The notes beneath the pieces are model-generated. The model was not told the origin of the DNA and did not search any database. It saw nothing but the letters and a program-made list of their open reading frames with translations. A DNA stretch of 64,000 nucleotides from Cladosporium sp. IMV 00045 (taxonomy: Eukaryota > Ascomycota > Dothideomycetes > Cladosporiales > Cladosporiaceae), in the NCBI GenBank assembly GCA_001931905.2, contig MSJI02000915.1, forward strand, positions 62,001-126,000. Direction: 5' to 3'. Shown here piece by piece: positions 9,759 to 20,281 of this stretch. The position numbers were made by a program, and so were the translations under genes. Within the stretch, counting starts at the first letter, position 1; each line of letters opens with the position of its first letter.

Positions 9759-11216
9759 ATGTCATCGAGCAATTGGCCACAGTTTGACAGCTCATCCGCT
9801 GGACAGGGTAACAGGTCCTTCTACAGCTCTTCATCTTCTCGGTCGTACAACACCGGTGGTGGATCCTCTTCTTTCGAAGGCTTCCCATCCTTCGGCTCCC
9901 AGCCCTCATATTCGTATTCCTCTTATACCTCATCTTCCAATATGAGCGATTCCAATGCCTTCTACATCTCCAGCGTGTCCAATGGCCATGTCCTCGCCCA
10001 CAAGGCAGACAGTAACCCATCTGGTGTCGTCGCAGAGAACAAAGGCGATCGTGGTCAGGAGCAGAAGTGGACGATTGAGTATGGCGACGAACCGAACATG
10101 ATCGCCTTGAAAAACGAGGCGAGTGGTACATACCTCCACTGCTTCCAACCAAAGAGCTTCGGAAAAGTTGGCACGGGTGACAAACAGTGGTGGAGGATCT
10201 CAGATGACGACGTCTCTCCTCCGGGAGCTTGTCGCCTTTGCCCCGTCGACAATCCAGACTTCTTCCTTAACCATCATTCTGGACACAATGTGCGACGCGG
10301 CGCTACTGGTGCCAAAGTACACATGTACAAGTGGGAGGTACGTTACTGGACGAGACAGCACCAACGATTACTAGCTGACACGTAACTGCAGCCACACAAC
10401 GAACGTCACACCACGTGGTACTTCGCCGATACCAATGCCAGCTTCAGCCCAGCATCATCTGGTGGCTCTTCCGGCGGAGCTTCCTTAGCCGACATTGATG
10501 CAAAGCTGAAAGCGCTCGAAGAGCGCGAAGCTGCTCTGACGCAGAAAGACAACGACAGATCCGCAGAATGGGACAAGAAGATGAAAGAGGTGCAGGACCG
10601 TCAAGCGTCATCCGCACAAGAAGAGAAAGATCGCGCGGCCAGCTACGAGAAAAATTTGAAAGACCTTCAAGCTCGTGAAGCTGAGCTGGCCAAGAAGGAG
10701 GAGCAGGCCAAATCGTCGAACGGCGGTGCTGGCAATCCAAACAAATTGGACAACGGTGATCAGGCCAAGAAGGAAGCCGAGATTCAACGCAAACTCGACG
10801 ACCTTAAATCAACCGAGCAGAAACTCGGGGCCCACCGCGCCGCTCTTGATAAAACCAAGTCTGATCTTGCCGCGAAAGAGAAAGAGCTTCAACAGCGTCA
10901 AAAGGAGCTCGAGGATCTGGCGTCAACCGCAAAGCAAGACCCCGCGCTCAATGGCAACGTGAACGCTCCGAATGGCTCCGCAGACTCCTCCCTCGAGAAG
11001 AAGCAACAGGACAACGCGAAGCTCGAGCAACGTCTCGCTCGACTTGAATCTCAACTTGCACAAATGAACGGATCTCCTGGAGAGAAGCCACAGACCAATG
11101 GCTCAGTTAATGGTTCCACGCCCAGTAGTGATGCTGGTGCCACGGGCTGTGGCAAGAAGCACTACAAGCCGCCTCGCAAGCTCAACAGAAAGGTCATTGG
11201 ATTGGTGTATCAGTAA
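9759..11216 (+). CDS. Ricin-type lectin-like domain protein with coiled-coil C-terminus
   Basis: This encodes 467 residues in two exons, 9759-10337 and 10392-11216, with a 54-nt intron (GTACGT...CAG). Residues 1-65 are Ser/Tyr/Gly-rich and disordered. Residues about 68-215 look like a beta-trefoil (ricin B/agglutinin-like) fold: F-Y-I-S-S-V-S-N-G-H-V-L-A, then Q-K-W-T-I-E-Y, L-H-C-F-Q-P, Q-W-W-R-I and finally T-T-W-Y-F. From about 240 to 400 the protein is strongly charged (K/E/Q/A heptads such as L-K-A-L-E-E-R-E-A-A-L) and should form a coiled coil. The C-terminus is N/G/S-rich and ends with a basic patch, K-K-H-Y-K-P-P-R-K-L-N-R-K. No signal peptide is visible, so it is probably cytoplasmic. 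The carbohydrate-binding role is inferred from fold-like motifs only, and no function is known to me. Confidence 0.85.
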
Positions 11217-11504
11217 GCTTGCAGGGTGATGACCTGTGACGATGGTAAAACTGTGATTGGAAGAAGGTGTGTAAAACATGTTCACGTTTGTAAAGTGGTA
11301 ACGATTGATGTACATATCTTGAAAGATAAAAGTTGAGATAATTCCCGTAGCAAACGCGACGACTAGGATTCTCAAAAGTCATCAAACGAATGACCTGATG
11401 ACGTTCCATTCATCAATTCGAGTAAGCTCAACGCCCAATAGCTACATGATCAAATGCCTCGCATCCCTTCATGACTTCAACGCCCAGGACCGCAAGACAT
11501 TCTT

Positions 11505-12108
11505 TCACAGGTTACTCACCTCCTCAATCGGCTGGCCCAACGGCCCAGCCCCCTCGAACTGCACCGCTCCCTCTGCACCCTTAAACCAACAGACACGGTC
11601 TTTCGTATACTGCTCAAGCCTGGGCTTCAGAAGGGTCTCATGGAGATTGTAATCATCCACCGTTCCGATCCTAGTGATCAACAGACCCGGGTAGCCGGAC
11701 GAGATGCGATACATCAGCGTGCCGCAGACCGAGCAAAAGTGGTTCTCCATGACATTGCCCGACTCGATGGTCTTGCTCTGCGCGAACTTGGTGAGCTTGT
11801 CGCGGCCGCGGACGTGAGTCGTCTCAGCCTCTTGGACGATGAAGTTGGAAGCGAACATGGAGGCGGTGATTTTGCGGCAATCGTGGCATGAGCAGACGAA
11901 AGAGTCGACTAGACCAGGGCGTGTGGTTGGCTATCAGGTTGAGGGAGGTGATTAGTCTTTTTTCTCTTTGTTATTGAAAGGCTCATCAAGTGGTTTCTCT
12001 TACGAAACGAAGTTGGACAGTCCCGCAGAAGCACGTTGCAGTGGCGGTCTTGTTGTTCTCCCCACCTGAAGCCCCTTCAGAAGGCAGTGGGATGTGCTCG
12101 GAGGTCAT
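11505..12108 (-). CDS. GFA/CENP-V-type zinc-binding domain protein
   Basis: This is a 176-residue protein of the glutathione-dependent formaldehyde-activating (GFA/CENP-V) fold, from exons 12108-12004 and 11930-11505 with a 73-nt intron. The zinc ligands are visible as C-F-C-G-T-V-Q in exon 1, C-S-C-H-D-C-R-K just after the splice, and C-S-V-C-G further on, which is the normal structural plus catalytic zinc set. Fungal members of this family are often annotated as glutathione-dependent formaldehyde-activating enzymes, but most have no proven activity, so the substrate is open. The ATG at 12108 was chosen because upstream codons are not conserved-looking and it lies 14 residues before a Gly/Asn stretch that precedes C-F-C-G. 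The C-terminus (E-E-V-S-N-L) may be affected by an alternative splice, since GTGAGT overlaps the last codons. Confidence 0.88.
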
Positions 12109-12631
12109 GATGACGATGAATTTCGAGTCGCTGTGGTATGGGTATGGTAAAGGCAAATTGAGAAGATTGGAGAAGGTTACCTTGGAATCGTTAGGGATCA
12201 CATACTCGGTTTATATACCTAAGCTATGCAATGCAGCAAGACCGTTCCGTCCGGAAGTAAGCTTAGTCAACTCTATTTCCAACCCTGCCTGAAATGCGAG
12301 GCATCTTCGCTTTCGATGGTAACGCGATTTGAAAAGTCATTGGCAGAAGATAGAGAGGGCACGAACGGCATGGTGCGGGGTCAGGTACATGATTTGATAT
12401 CAAGATCTGTCATCACCTGTATATGATGCCTCGGCCTTACAGATAGAACGTCTTGCAGGGCCCATGGGCCCACTATTCCCGACCACATCCTAAGCAAGCG
12501 TGCTACGCAGAGCTGCTATATTGATCGGGTGAAGGGATGTCTCAAAACGCATGAATGATATGAATATGACTACAATACCGCTAAACAATCTTACATATCT
12601 AAAGTAGGTGAATAATCTCACAAGCTTGCCT
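12109..12631. other. Intergenic, 5' region of GFA gene
   Basis: This 523-bp gap lies between the GFA start and the 3' end of UTP10, both on the minus strand. It should carry the GFA promoter and the UTP10 3' flank. No gene is seen. Confidence 0.5.
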
Positions 12632-15600
12632 CTACGACAGCATGCCCTCCAAGCTCTCGCCAGTGACGCCTTCAATCTCTCTAACCCAGGCCAAGCATTC
12701 CCTCTCCACCTCCTCATTGTCGTCCTCGAGCAACTCGCTGATGACCGGCAGCATCTCCGGCAGCAAGTTGAGCCACTCGAAGCCAAGACCCTGCGTGACG
12801 GCACGCTCGCACTGCACGGCAGCGAGGCGTACTTCGTCGTTCTCATGCTTGAGCAGTGCCATGATCTCAGTGTTGAGAGTCTTAAGATTGTCCTGAGATG
12901 CCGAAACGGAATCGGCGAAGGCCGTGATGGCCGGGATGATGGAGGCAGCAGATAGCGCAGTGGAAGATGCCAGCAGATTGATGAGAGGGCTGCGGATGGC
13001 ATCGAAGTGTTGCGGAGCCGACCAGAAGTCGTCCTGATCGTGGTTGAACGAACTCTGCATGGCGCGAAGGACCCGAGCCAACAGCTCGCGGCCCTCCTGA
13101 GAGGCGCTGTCTGCAGCGCTTAGAATGGCAACGACATTCTCGAGGACAACACCTGAGTAGCTCGTAACGAGGCCACCGAGCTGCTCGAACAGACGGTATG
13201 CGAAGTCGTAGAGAGCAATGCCTCTGAGAGTCCTGCCAGTACCCTCAGACTTAGGTAATTCGTCTGCTGCCCAGGCGACAAGGCGCAGGAAGAATGGACG
13301 AAATGTAGTGTCGTTGAGCTTGAGGGTCATTTCCATGGCCGTCTCTCCCACCGCATCAAAGGCGTCAGTGCCCTCATCTTCAGAGAGATGGCGGCGAAGG
13401 TCAAACGCCTTGAGCATGGTAGGGAATAAAGCGGCGGCGTTTCTGGTGACATTGGCCTTCGTGTGGGTCTTGATAGCCTCCAGCAGCGTGTCCACACAGA
13501 GGACCATAGGTTCTCCACCAAACTGGGTGAGATTGTCCCACACCCGAGCCAGTGATTTGCTGAGATCCGGAAGTGCGACCTTCTTTGCGGCTAGGGCGGT
13601 GAATTGCTGCACAGTCCACGGGCGTTCGCCGTCCTGTTGAACAGATTTGGCAGCGGCGACTATGGCACGGTCAAGGAACGATTCGGAAAGCGTGAAAGGC
13701 AGAGTGTCCAGCAAGGCATTCAAGAAAGTGAACACGGCGTCACGAAGCTGACCAAATTCGCCCTTCTGCTCGCCCTCGATGAAGCCAAGAGCCTTGTTGA
13801 GGACAGTAGGCACCAGCCCGAGCAGGTCCTCAGAAAGGCTTTCCGCCATACTTGCAAGGCAGAGCAGACTCGTGACTCTGAGCCCGCCTTCCGCAGTTCC
13901 AAGGGCCGCATCGCTGGCAACGACCTCGGCTGCGGCTGCGCAAGCAGATCGATCAAGTTTTCCATACTTCTCCATGATACCGTCCACGCACTCAACAGCA
14001 GCGTGCCTGACGCTGATAGGCTGCGAAGGCATGAGGAACGCTGTACAATTGGGTAGCGCATCGATGAAAACAGCGCGCAAGGTCATGTTACTCTGCTTGG
14101 CGTTGATGACGCGCTCGGTCAGTGAGGTGAACACACGAGTGCGAACAGCCTCGGAACCGGTCTGCATGAGGCCGGCTGAAGCTTCGATGAATTCTTCAGT
14201 AGGCATCAATCCCAGAAGAGCCTCAAGAGCACCCTCATTGGCAGCCGCAATACGCGGGTCTTGCACGTTGACGCCACCCTTGCCGGTCTGGAGAAGCGAG
14301 AAGGATACCACACGCTCGAGAACATCGCCGTAAATGTTGCGGACCTGCTCGGCAGCTTCGTCGCTCTTTTGCATCTCAGAGGCAATTCCTTTGCGAAAGC
14401 TTGGGTTGGTGAGGATGATAGGGAGACCGTTGAACAACACCACAATGCTCTCCGTGACTTGATCCACGTTCTTTTCTCCAAAGCCAAGAATGGCGTCAGC
14501 CACAGGCCTTCTGGCCTTGCAAGCGTCCTGGATCAGGTTCAAGTATTGCCTGACCGCTAGAAGCTGCGTCTTCACCTCGCATGCGTTGCAAAGCTCCTTG
14601 ACAAATGCAGGAAGGGTGTTGTCCTGTCTGTAACGCTCGACCAGCATAGCGATAACAGCGAAAAGAGCCTCGCTCTCTCCCAAAGTCTGCACGAGATGCT
14701 TGAAGGTCGCAAGCCTTCTGTGCAGCGGCATATGCTCCCAAGCAGCTGTGAAGCTAAGTAAGAGCTCGCTTGCGCCTTGGATGAGGTCTCTACCGCCCTT
14801 CTTGAGGCTTGCCGCAAGGGGTGGCACAATGCTCTCAACCGTCATATTGACAACATGAGACGCGTACTGGTCGGCCTGGCGGAGAGTGTTGGTGCTCATG
14901 AACGTGAACAAAGGCATCACGCTGTGCAAGACAGTCTCTGGAGCCAGCGTGGCAAGTCTGCTGATGAGCAGCAACGCTGTGTTGTGTACCTGAGGACTAT
15001 TGGTTGAGCGAAGGGCCTCAACGATAAGGTCGGTGCGCAGCACAGAGCGGTCGAACTTCTGAGCTGCAGTAGCATCCAAACCGTTCACCACGGCCAAGAG
15101 GTCCCCAAGGAGCAGGCTTTGAACGTACACCAGATCAGAATCAGCAAGCAAGCGCCAGCGGTGTACCTCGCTCAATAGGTGGAAAAGGCCCTTGAGAAGT
15201 TGGGGCATGGCCTCGGCGCGCTTGGACGAAGTCGTTCCCTCGATGAGTTCCAGAACAAGAGTGAGTTTGCGAAGGGCAAGGTCTAGCTGGCCGCGATCGA
15301 CATTCTTAGGCTCTTCGGCGTTGGACTTGCTTGTGCGTCGGCGCTTGCTGGGACGCTCTTGGTCCTGCAAAGTCGCGGGAGTAGGCAATGCATCAATCAA
15401 ATGGGCCAGTACGTCGCCAGTGAGAGGGGCTTCACGAAGAGCATCCTGAGCCGAGGCAGAGCGCGATGTCTCAATATCCGCAGCCTCATTGTCAGGAACG
15501 ACGCTCTGTTCAAGCAAGAAGTCTGCAACGGAGGTTTGCGATTGCAGCTTCATGTTACCGAAAAGCTCGCGCAGACGTTTGAATGCCAGGTTTGCGAAGT

Positions 15601-17893
15601 CTTCTTTGCCCTGCTGTGCGATTTGTTGCAGGGTATCAATCTCGTCACTTGTTCGGTGGCTGAGGCAGCGAGCCACGGCCTGCTCCACGGGTCCGTTCGT
15701 GGCCGACTTGCTGTCCAATGCCTTTGCGTACGGCACAATGCTTTCCTTTCTAGCTTGGCTGGCCACCTTGCCGAGACGCGCGAACAGCCCAAGTAGACTG
15801 AGCTTCGTTTCCATGTTTCCTGTGAGCACGGCATGCGAGCTGATAAAAGAAGAGATGCTCGAGCGCATGGTAGATTTGAGGTCGGAGTCGTTAAGCTGTT
15901 CAGCCACATTCCTGGACAAGAAGGTCGGATCAAGAATGCAATCTTCCAGAACTGGGCAGATAATGTCGTTCAGGAGTTTGCCAGTTTCCTGCGGACTGAG
16001 ATGGTGTACTTTGTTCGAATGCTTGCCGTAGATGGTATCCTTGCACCAAGTCTTCGAGGGAGCTTTGCTGTAGGTTTGAGAAACGGCCAAAGTCAGCTTA
16101 GCGGCGGTCCGCCTTACCACCTGGCTGGAATCGCCCAAGGCGGTGATTACATAGGGAACGATGTATTGAAAGTCCGCGTCTTTGGCGTTGGCAAGGGTCT
16201 CGGTGGCAGCCTTGATTGAGCTTGAGCGGGTGGCTGCGGACTTGGAAAGAGTCCAGACAGCGGCAAGGGTGGTGAGATACTCTGGCCTCTTATCAGCTTC
16301 CTTTTGGTGCAGGGCAGAGATCTGTAGAAGCTGGTTCATGCGCTCCTGATCCTGCACCGCTGACTGGAAAGCATCCGCGTACGATTGAACGAACTCTTTC
16401 GATGCGTCGGACGCGATATATGACTGAGGTCCGCTGGTGGTCGGTTTGGGAAGATCAGCCAGTACTTGTGCGGAATCGATCTTGGGCGCCTCAATTTCAT
16501 CTTGTCCAGCCGGTTCGTCGAGAATCATCGTTTCTGGCTGAGGTGCCTCAATGAGGTTCAAGCCAAGATTCTTGAGGTCCTTACCAGCTTTTTGAGCGGC
16601 ATTCTGAACATACTGAGAGACGTTTGGCGATGAAGAAAGATGCTGAAGAAGGGCGCGTTGCTTATTCTTGGCCAGTTCTGTGGACGCGCCGTCCGTAACA
16701 CCAGTAATCAGCTCGCGGCTAAGCGCTTCGTAGTGCTGGTAAGTCAGGGCAGCATTTTCAGAAAGGGTCCAGAGAAGAGCCGGATTCTCAAGTTGTTGTT
16801 TCGATTTCGCAGCAGCGAGGACGGTGCCGAGCGCGAGCTTTCCGGTCCTGTGTCTCTCGCCCAACCTGTGGAGGGTCGCAATAGCTTCTTCGTTGCTCAT
16901 GATGGCTTTGGTGACAAAGCTCGGCTGTTCGAGCATGGTCTTCTCCTCAGCCAAAACGGACAAACAGAGGAGACCATCCTCTAGAGTTTCGTTCATCCAC
17001 GCACCAGCTACGGCCTCCATCATTGCGTCCAGAACTCTGTCATCCAGATGCGCCTTCGTGGCTAGAATGGTCATAATCATGCAACTAGCCATGTAGAGCT
17101 CGGCCACACCCTGCACGGACAAAGCATCCTGGAGCACGGGTAAGGTGCGGAGCAAGACATCCTCAATCTTCTGCCTCCGAACCGCCGGTCGTCCCGATTG
17201 TGCGGCGTCGAGCATGCCGTTCACCGCCTGCGCAGTCACACTGGCCCAGAAGCCAATCAAGGCACTAGAATGGTGTCTCCTTTTGGCCGCGTTCAATACG
17301 AAAGTGCTGAGCTGGGTAGTGAATGTAGGGTTGCTGACGGCGGCGGCCACCACTGCGTGTCTGGGTGGCGATTGGAGTGCGGCAACATAGGGGCGCAGAA
17401 ACGCGAAGGTGGCTGGTAGCTGAGGAGGCAGAATGGACATGAGGGTAGGGAAAACATCGTGTCCATGATATGGGAGGAAAGCCAGTAAGAGGGTGTCCAC
17501 ATTGTGCTCCAGCGCTTTCCACTTTCTGATCAACCACTCCACGCACTTGAGCGCTGGTCTCAGCAGTAAACGTCCACAGATGAGCCCCAAAAATTGTGCC
17601 ACTACGATATCCAAGTCCTCGTTCTCTTTCTTGCTCAGTGTCTCGCGCTCGACCTCCACGCTACTCGGCGCAAAGAGATTTGTCGCAAAAGAACGGAACC
17701 GACCGTCCAAAGCGCAGAGGTCGTCGAATCCTTCACCGCATATTTGGAAAAGGGTATCGAAGCTCTGAGTTGCCGCCTCGCGTGGTTCGAAAAGGAGCGA
17801 TTTCGAGTGCCGTTGCTTCTGCGCTTTGAGGTTGAGTTGATCAGTCGATTTTGCGCTGATGGCAGCGAGTTGCTGCTGGAGTGCGGTTGCCAT
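12632..17893 (-). CDS. UTP10: U3 snoRNP-associated protein Utp10 (HEATR1)
   Basis: This single uninterrupted frame of 1753 residues matches the length of yeast Utp10 (about 1770). Utp10 is a large HEAT-repeat protein of the t-UTP/UtpA part of the small-subunit processome; it acts in the nucleolus in rDNA transcription and 18S pre-rRNA processing. The N-terminus (M-A-T-A-L-Q-Q-Q-L-A-A-I with S-L-L-F-E-P-R-E-A-A and F-D-x-L-C-A-L-D-x-R-F) is diagnostic. Helical HEAT-like repeats run through the whole protein. A U3snoRNP10-type region lies about 230-370, the BP28CT-like region is near 1480-1640, and a terminal HEAT repeat (L-P-E-M-L-P-V-I-S-E-L-L-E-D) closes it. An acidic/basic linker with K-R-R-R-T lies around residue 845. 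No lesion is seen over 5.2 kb, which argues that sequence quality here is good. It is divergent from the NRDE-2 fragment. Confidence 0.96.
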   Translation of the reverse strand: MATALQQQLAAISAKSTDQLNLKAQKQRHSKSLLFEPREAATQSFDTLFQICGEGFDDLCALDGRFRSFATNLFAPSSVEVERETLSKKENEDLDIVVAQFLGLICGRLLLRPALKCVEWLIRKWKALEHNVDTLLLAFLPYHGHDVFPTLMSILPPQLPATFAFLRPYVAALQSPPRHAVVAAAVSNPTFTTQLSTFVLNAAKRRHHSSALIGFWASVTAQAVNGMLDAAQSGRPAVRRQKIEDVLLRTLPVLQDALSVQGVAELYMASCMIMTILATKAHLDDRVLDAMMEAVAGAWMNETLEDGLLCLSVLAEEKTMLEQPSFVTKAIMSNEEAIATLHRLGERHRTGKLALGTVLAAAKSKQQLENPALLWTLSENAALTYQHYEALSRELITGVTDGASTELAKNKQRALLQHLSSSPNVSQYVQNAAQKAGKDLKNLGLNLIEAPQPETMILDEPAGQDEIEAPKIDSAQVLADLPKPTTSGPQSYIASDASKEFVQSYADAFQSAVQDQERMNQLLQISALHQKEADKRPEYLTTLAAVWTLSKSAATRSSSIKAATETLANAKDADFQYIVPYVITALGDSSQVVRRTAAKLTLAVSQTYSKAPSKTWCKDTIYGKHSNKVHHLSPQETGKLLNDIICPVLEDCILDPTFLSRNVAEQLNDSDLKSTMRSSISSFISSHAVLTGNMETKLSLLGLFARLGKVASQARKESIVPYAKALDSKSATNGPVEQAVARCLSHRTSDEIDTLQQIAQQGKEDFANLAFKRLRELFGNMKLQSQTSVADFLLEQSVVPDNEAADIETSRSASAQDALREAPLTGDVLAHLIDALPTPATLQDQERPSKRRRTSKSNAEEPKNVDRGQLDLALRKLTLVLELIEGTTSSKRAEAMPQLLKGLFHLLSEVHRWRLLADSDLVYVQSLLLGDLLAVVNGLDATAAQKFDRSVLRTDLIVEALRSTNSPQVHNTALLLISRLATLAPETVLHSVMPLFTFMSTNTLRQADQYASHVVNMTVESIVPPLAASLKKGGRDLIQGASELLLSFTAAWEHMPLHRRLATFKHLVQTLGESEALFAVIAMLVERYRQDNTLPAFVKELCNACEVKTQLLAVRQYLNLIQDACKARRPVADAILGFGEKNVDQVTESIVVLFNGLPIILTNPSFRKGIASEMQKSDEAAEQVRNIYGDVLERVVSFSLLQTGKGGVNVQDPRIAAANEGALEALLGLMPTEEFIEASAGLMQTGSEAVRTRVFTSLTERVINAKQSNMTLRAVFIDALPNCTAFLMPSQPISVRHAAVECVDGIMEKYGKLDRSACAAAAEVVASDAALGTAEGGLRVTSLLCLASMAESLSEDLLGLVPTVLNKALGFIEGEQKGEFGQLRDAVFTFLNALLDTLPFTLSESFLDRAIVAAAKSVQQDGERPWTVQQFTALAAKKVALPDLSKSLARVWDNLTQFGGEPMVLCVDTLLEAIKTHTKANVTRNAAALFPTMLKAFDLRRHLSEDEGTDAFDAVGETAMEMTLKLNDTTFRPFFLRLVAWAADELPKSEGTGRTLRGIALYDFAYRLFEQLGGLVTSYSGVVLENVVAILSAADSASQEGRELLARVLRAMQSSFNHDQDDFWSAPQHFDAIRSPLINLLASSTALSAASIIPAITAFADSVSASQDNLKTLNTEIMALLKHENDEVRLAAVQCERAVTQGLGFEWLNLLPEMLPVISELLEDDNEEVERECLAWVREIEGVTGESLEGMLS

Positions 17894-18277
17894 GATGGCT
17901 GGTTATTAGGTGTCGGTATATTAAGCTGCCATGTAATAAACAAGCCAGGCCGGGAAAATAGCACGCGGCGTTGGTCTTGATTGTCTTGAAGTCTCTTTTT
18001 TTTTGGTTTGGTTTGGAGTAGTATAAGTTTTGTTAGAGATAGCTTTCGGCGCTTGACTTTCGCCGGCTAAGCAAAATTTCAAGCTGGGGTCCATGCAAAC
18101 CTCAGGCAGTAATTGGTGCCTGATTCAACGCCCCACAGCGGAGCGATCCAATGTCAACAACTTCCACTCTACATCAACAACACATCACTCGCGCCTACAT
18201 GTACCTGAGCGAGGCTGTATGTCCTCATACAGAACGACTGTACTGAAATTCACCGTCTGACGTGATAACATCATGCA
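17894..18277. promoter_or_regulatory. Divergent promoter region, UTP10 / NRDE-2 fragment
   Basis: This 384-bp stretch lies between two divergent starts and should carry the UTP10 promoter. It has a T-rich tract near 17996-18003. A weak A/T core (AAATTT near 18075) recalls an RRPE element of ribosome-biogenesis genes, but it is not a good match. Confidence 0.45.
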
Positions 18278-19075
18278 ATGTCGAACGCGAACGAGTCCTC
18301 GATTCCTAAATTCAGCAGCTTCCGCCCAAGGAAAGGAGTGAAGGCGCCTGATGTCTCTGATCAGAGCCAGTCTCGTGTCAACGACAAAACGCGAGAAGTG
18401 AAGAAAGGTCATCTCCGCAACCAAAGATCAGGGTCAAGACGCGACCATAGTCGTAGCTCACGAGCACGCCACCAAGAGAATCGCACTACTTCCACCACCC
18501 ACTCCGCAAATGAACCACGAAGTAGCGATCTCTACAGTGATTGCCACCACAGGAGAGGTCTAGATCGTAGTGACAGAGAGTATGAGGGTCTTTCCCGTCG
18601 CCACCGAGAATCGAATGTCAGTGACGCCTACAATTACGCTACGGAGCTCTTCACGATCGATACGAAGGGCGATCTGGCCAACCTGGAATATCGCCGTCCA
18701 AACAAATGGACTGTACCATTGTACCATCTGTATGGATCCGGTAGTATCGTAGGGCTGGATCCAATGATCAAGATCGACAGGAATCTCAGTGATGAGCGTG
18801 GCTATACATTACGCTATCCGCCCAGAAGTCAGCCCCAGAAGGTTATTGAGTCCATCGAACCTGATGACGCCTTCGCTACTGCTAGATCTTCTTCGAAAAG
18901 CGATAAGGGCGAGCGTCTGCCTCGGAAAGAAGGTCAAAACGAGAAATCGGACTTCCTGCCGATCACGGAGCAAAGTCGTGAGACAGGTGAGTGCTACCAT
19001 CTTCGTCTGGTTCGATGAATCCCAGACTGACATTCAACAGACACACGAGCGCCCATCATCACACCAAAAGGCTGA
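18278..19075 (+). pseudogene. Truncated NRDE-2-like gene (N-terminal part only)
   Basis: The frame opened at 18278 matches the N-terminus of NRDE-2/Nrl1, a nuclear protein that works with Mtr4/exosome and the spliceosome in RNA surveillance. The marks are I-P-K-F-S-S-F-R-P-R-K-G at the start, an R/S/H-rich low-complexity stretch (residues 30-110), then F-T-I-D-T-K-G-D-L-A-N-L-E-Y, V-P-L-Y-H-L-Y-G-S-G-S-I-V-G-L and a D-F-L-P-I segment. Family members are about 1000 residues with HAT/TPR repeats. Here the frame closes after about 246 residues, either at 19018 unspliced or at 19075 after a plausible intron 18987-19040. A sequence resembling the next family segment (V-R-A-R-E-C-N-D-A near 19120) sits in a different frame and is soon stopped. 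I see none of the helical-repeat region. It could be a relic left at a rearrangement. Confidence 0.7.
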
Positions 19076-19676
19076 GGACGACCATATTTCATACTCAACC
19101 AATACCCGTGCAGGCGTCAGGGCTCGTGAATGCAATGATGCAATCTCGCTCTTTACCCGCCGATGCCATTGACATGAGTATGGTAACAGGAATTGCTCCG
19201 GCTCAAGCACGGAGATTCTGGTCACGCTCATTGCGGTAGGCTATGTGATTGATGGAAATACGATACAATGCAGGCAGCTAGGCAAAGCCCTGCCTTCACA
19301 CGCAACGAAAGATCGGGTGAACATGGGAGACTGCCAAATCGCGCCAAAACCCAAATTACAATCAGAAACGAATTGCTGCAGCATTGCATCGTCACTTTGT
19401 CTTGAACTGCGAACGGTTCATCATGGGCAATCGTAGAGCTCCGTCATATGCTCCGGTCAATTCTCCGCATGATCTTTCTTCTCCGGAGCCGATGGAGATG
19501 ATGGAGTGTCTGGCGAGGAACGTCTCAAGTTACGCGTCTGTTGCCTGCTCGTATGGTCAGCCCTATGCAGACCAACCGTCGTCTGTCACAGACTCGACCG
19601 CCACTGCAACCAAAGCCTTGACGGACCACAGATCACCGGGAGCCCACCCGCTTCACACCAGTGATCACATAAATGC
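19076..19676. other. Intergenic; probable breakpoint region
   Basis: This stretch of about 600 bp lies between the NRDE-2 fragment and the truncated Zn2Cys6 gene. Open frames here show no family features. Positions near 19120-19170 may hold a frame-shifted NRDE-2 remnant. Confidence 0.4.
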
Positions 19677-20281
19677 TCACCTAAGCGAACGCAATGAAGG
19701 GACCATCGGCGTCACTTCGACCCTTGGCTCCAGAGTCATGAAAAACCTGGATACGCTTTCGCTAGAGGTCTGCTCGACCGAAACTGAAGCTGAGCTTGCT
19801 GTACCGTCCACTTCCGCAGTTGAGGTGATTTCTACCCGCTCGATCATCGGTTCAGTATCGTTTTCAAACCCATCCACACTCTGCAAGCCTCGGGCAAAAG
19901 AAATGAGGGAAGCGACATCTTCCCCAAGTCGCATTCGCTGCAGCATCAGCTGAGCATCCGGTTCTGTGGCGGATCTGAAATGCTGCAGAAGCTGCTCCCG
20001 TTCTTCGTTCTGCTGTTGAAGCACTTCGTACCTGCGCTTCATCGCGATGCTGGGAAACGCATCGGGATCAGCAGTGTACTGACAATCCTCTCCTCGCTGC
20101 GAACAAGAGCTGCAAGTCGGTCTCGTGTCATCGCATTTTGATTTGCGGGTCCGGCACACATTGCCTATGACTGGGTTTGAGCTTCTTGTCGCTTTCGAGG
20201 GCACACTTTGAGCTTACATGCGACGATCGTCAAGGAACTCCTCCTCCTGGAGATCTTGTTCTTCGAGGAGCTCGAGGACAT
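19677..20281 (-). CDS. Zn2Cys6 DNA-binding-domain protein, short (possibly truncated)
   Basis: Two exons (20281-20218 and 20164-19677, 53-nt intron) give 183 residues. The splice joins I-V-A-C to N-V-C-R-T-R-K-S-K-C, completing a perfect zinc cluster C-x2-C-x6-C-x6-C-x2-C-x6-C with D-D-T-R-P-T as the central loop. A linker and short coiled coil follow (M-K-R-R-Y-E-V-L-Q-Q-Q-N-E-E-R-E-Q-L-L-Q), then F-A-R-G-L and an acidic Ser/Thr-rich tail. Full regulators of this type usually carry about 400 further residues with a middle homology region, and none is visible in any frame downstream to 19250. It may be a 3'-truncated pseudogene, or a short repressor-like protein with DNA-binding ability only. 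GTGAGC overlaps the stop, so a further exon cannot be excluded. Confidence 0.7.

Noticed and set aside
19005..19030. GGTTCGA-like T-loop suggesting a tRNA
   Set aside because: No acceptor or anticodon stem can be built around it, and the loop length is wrong.
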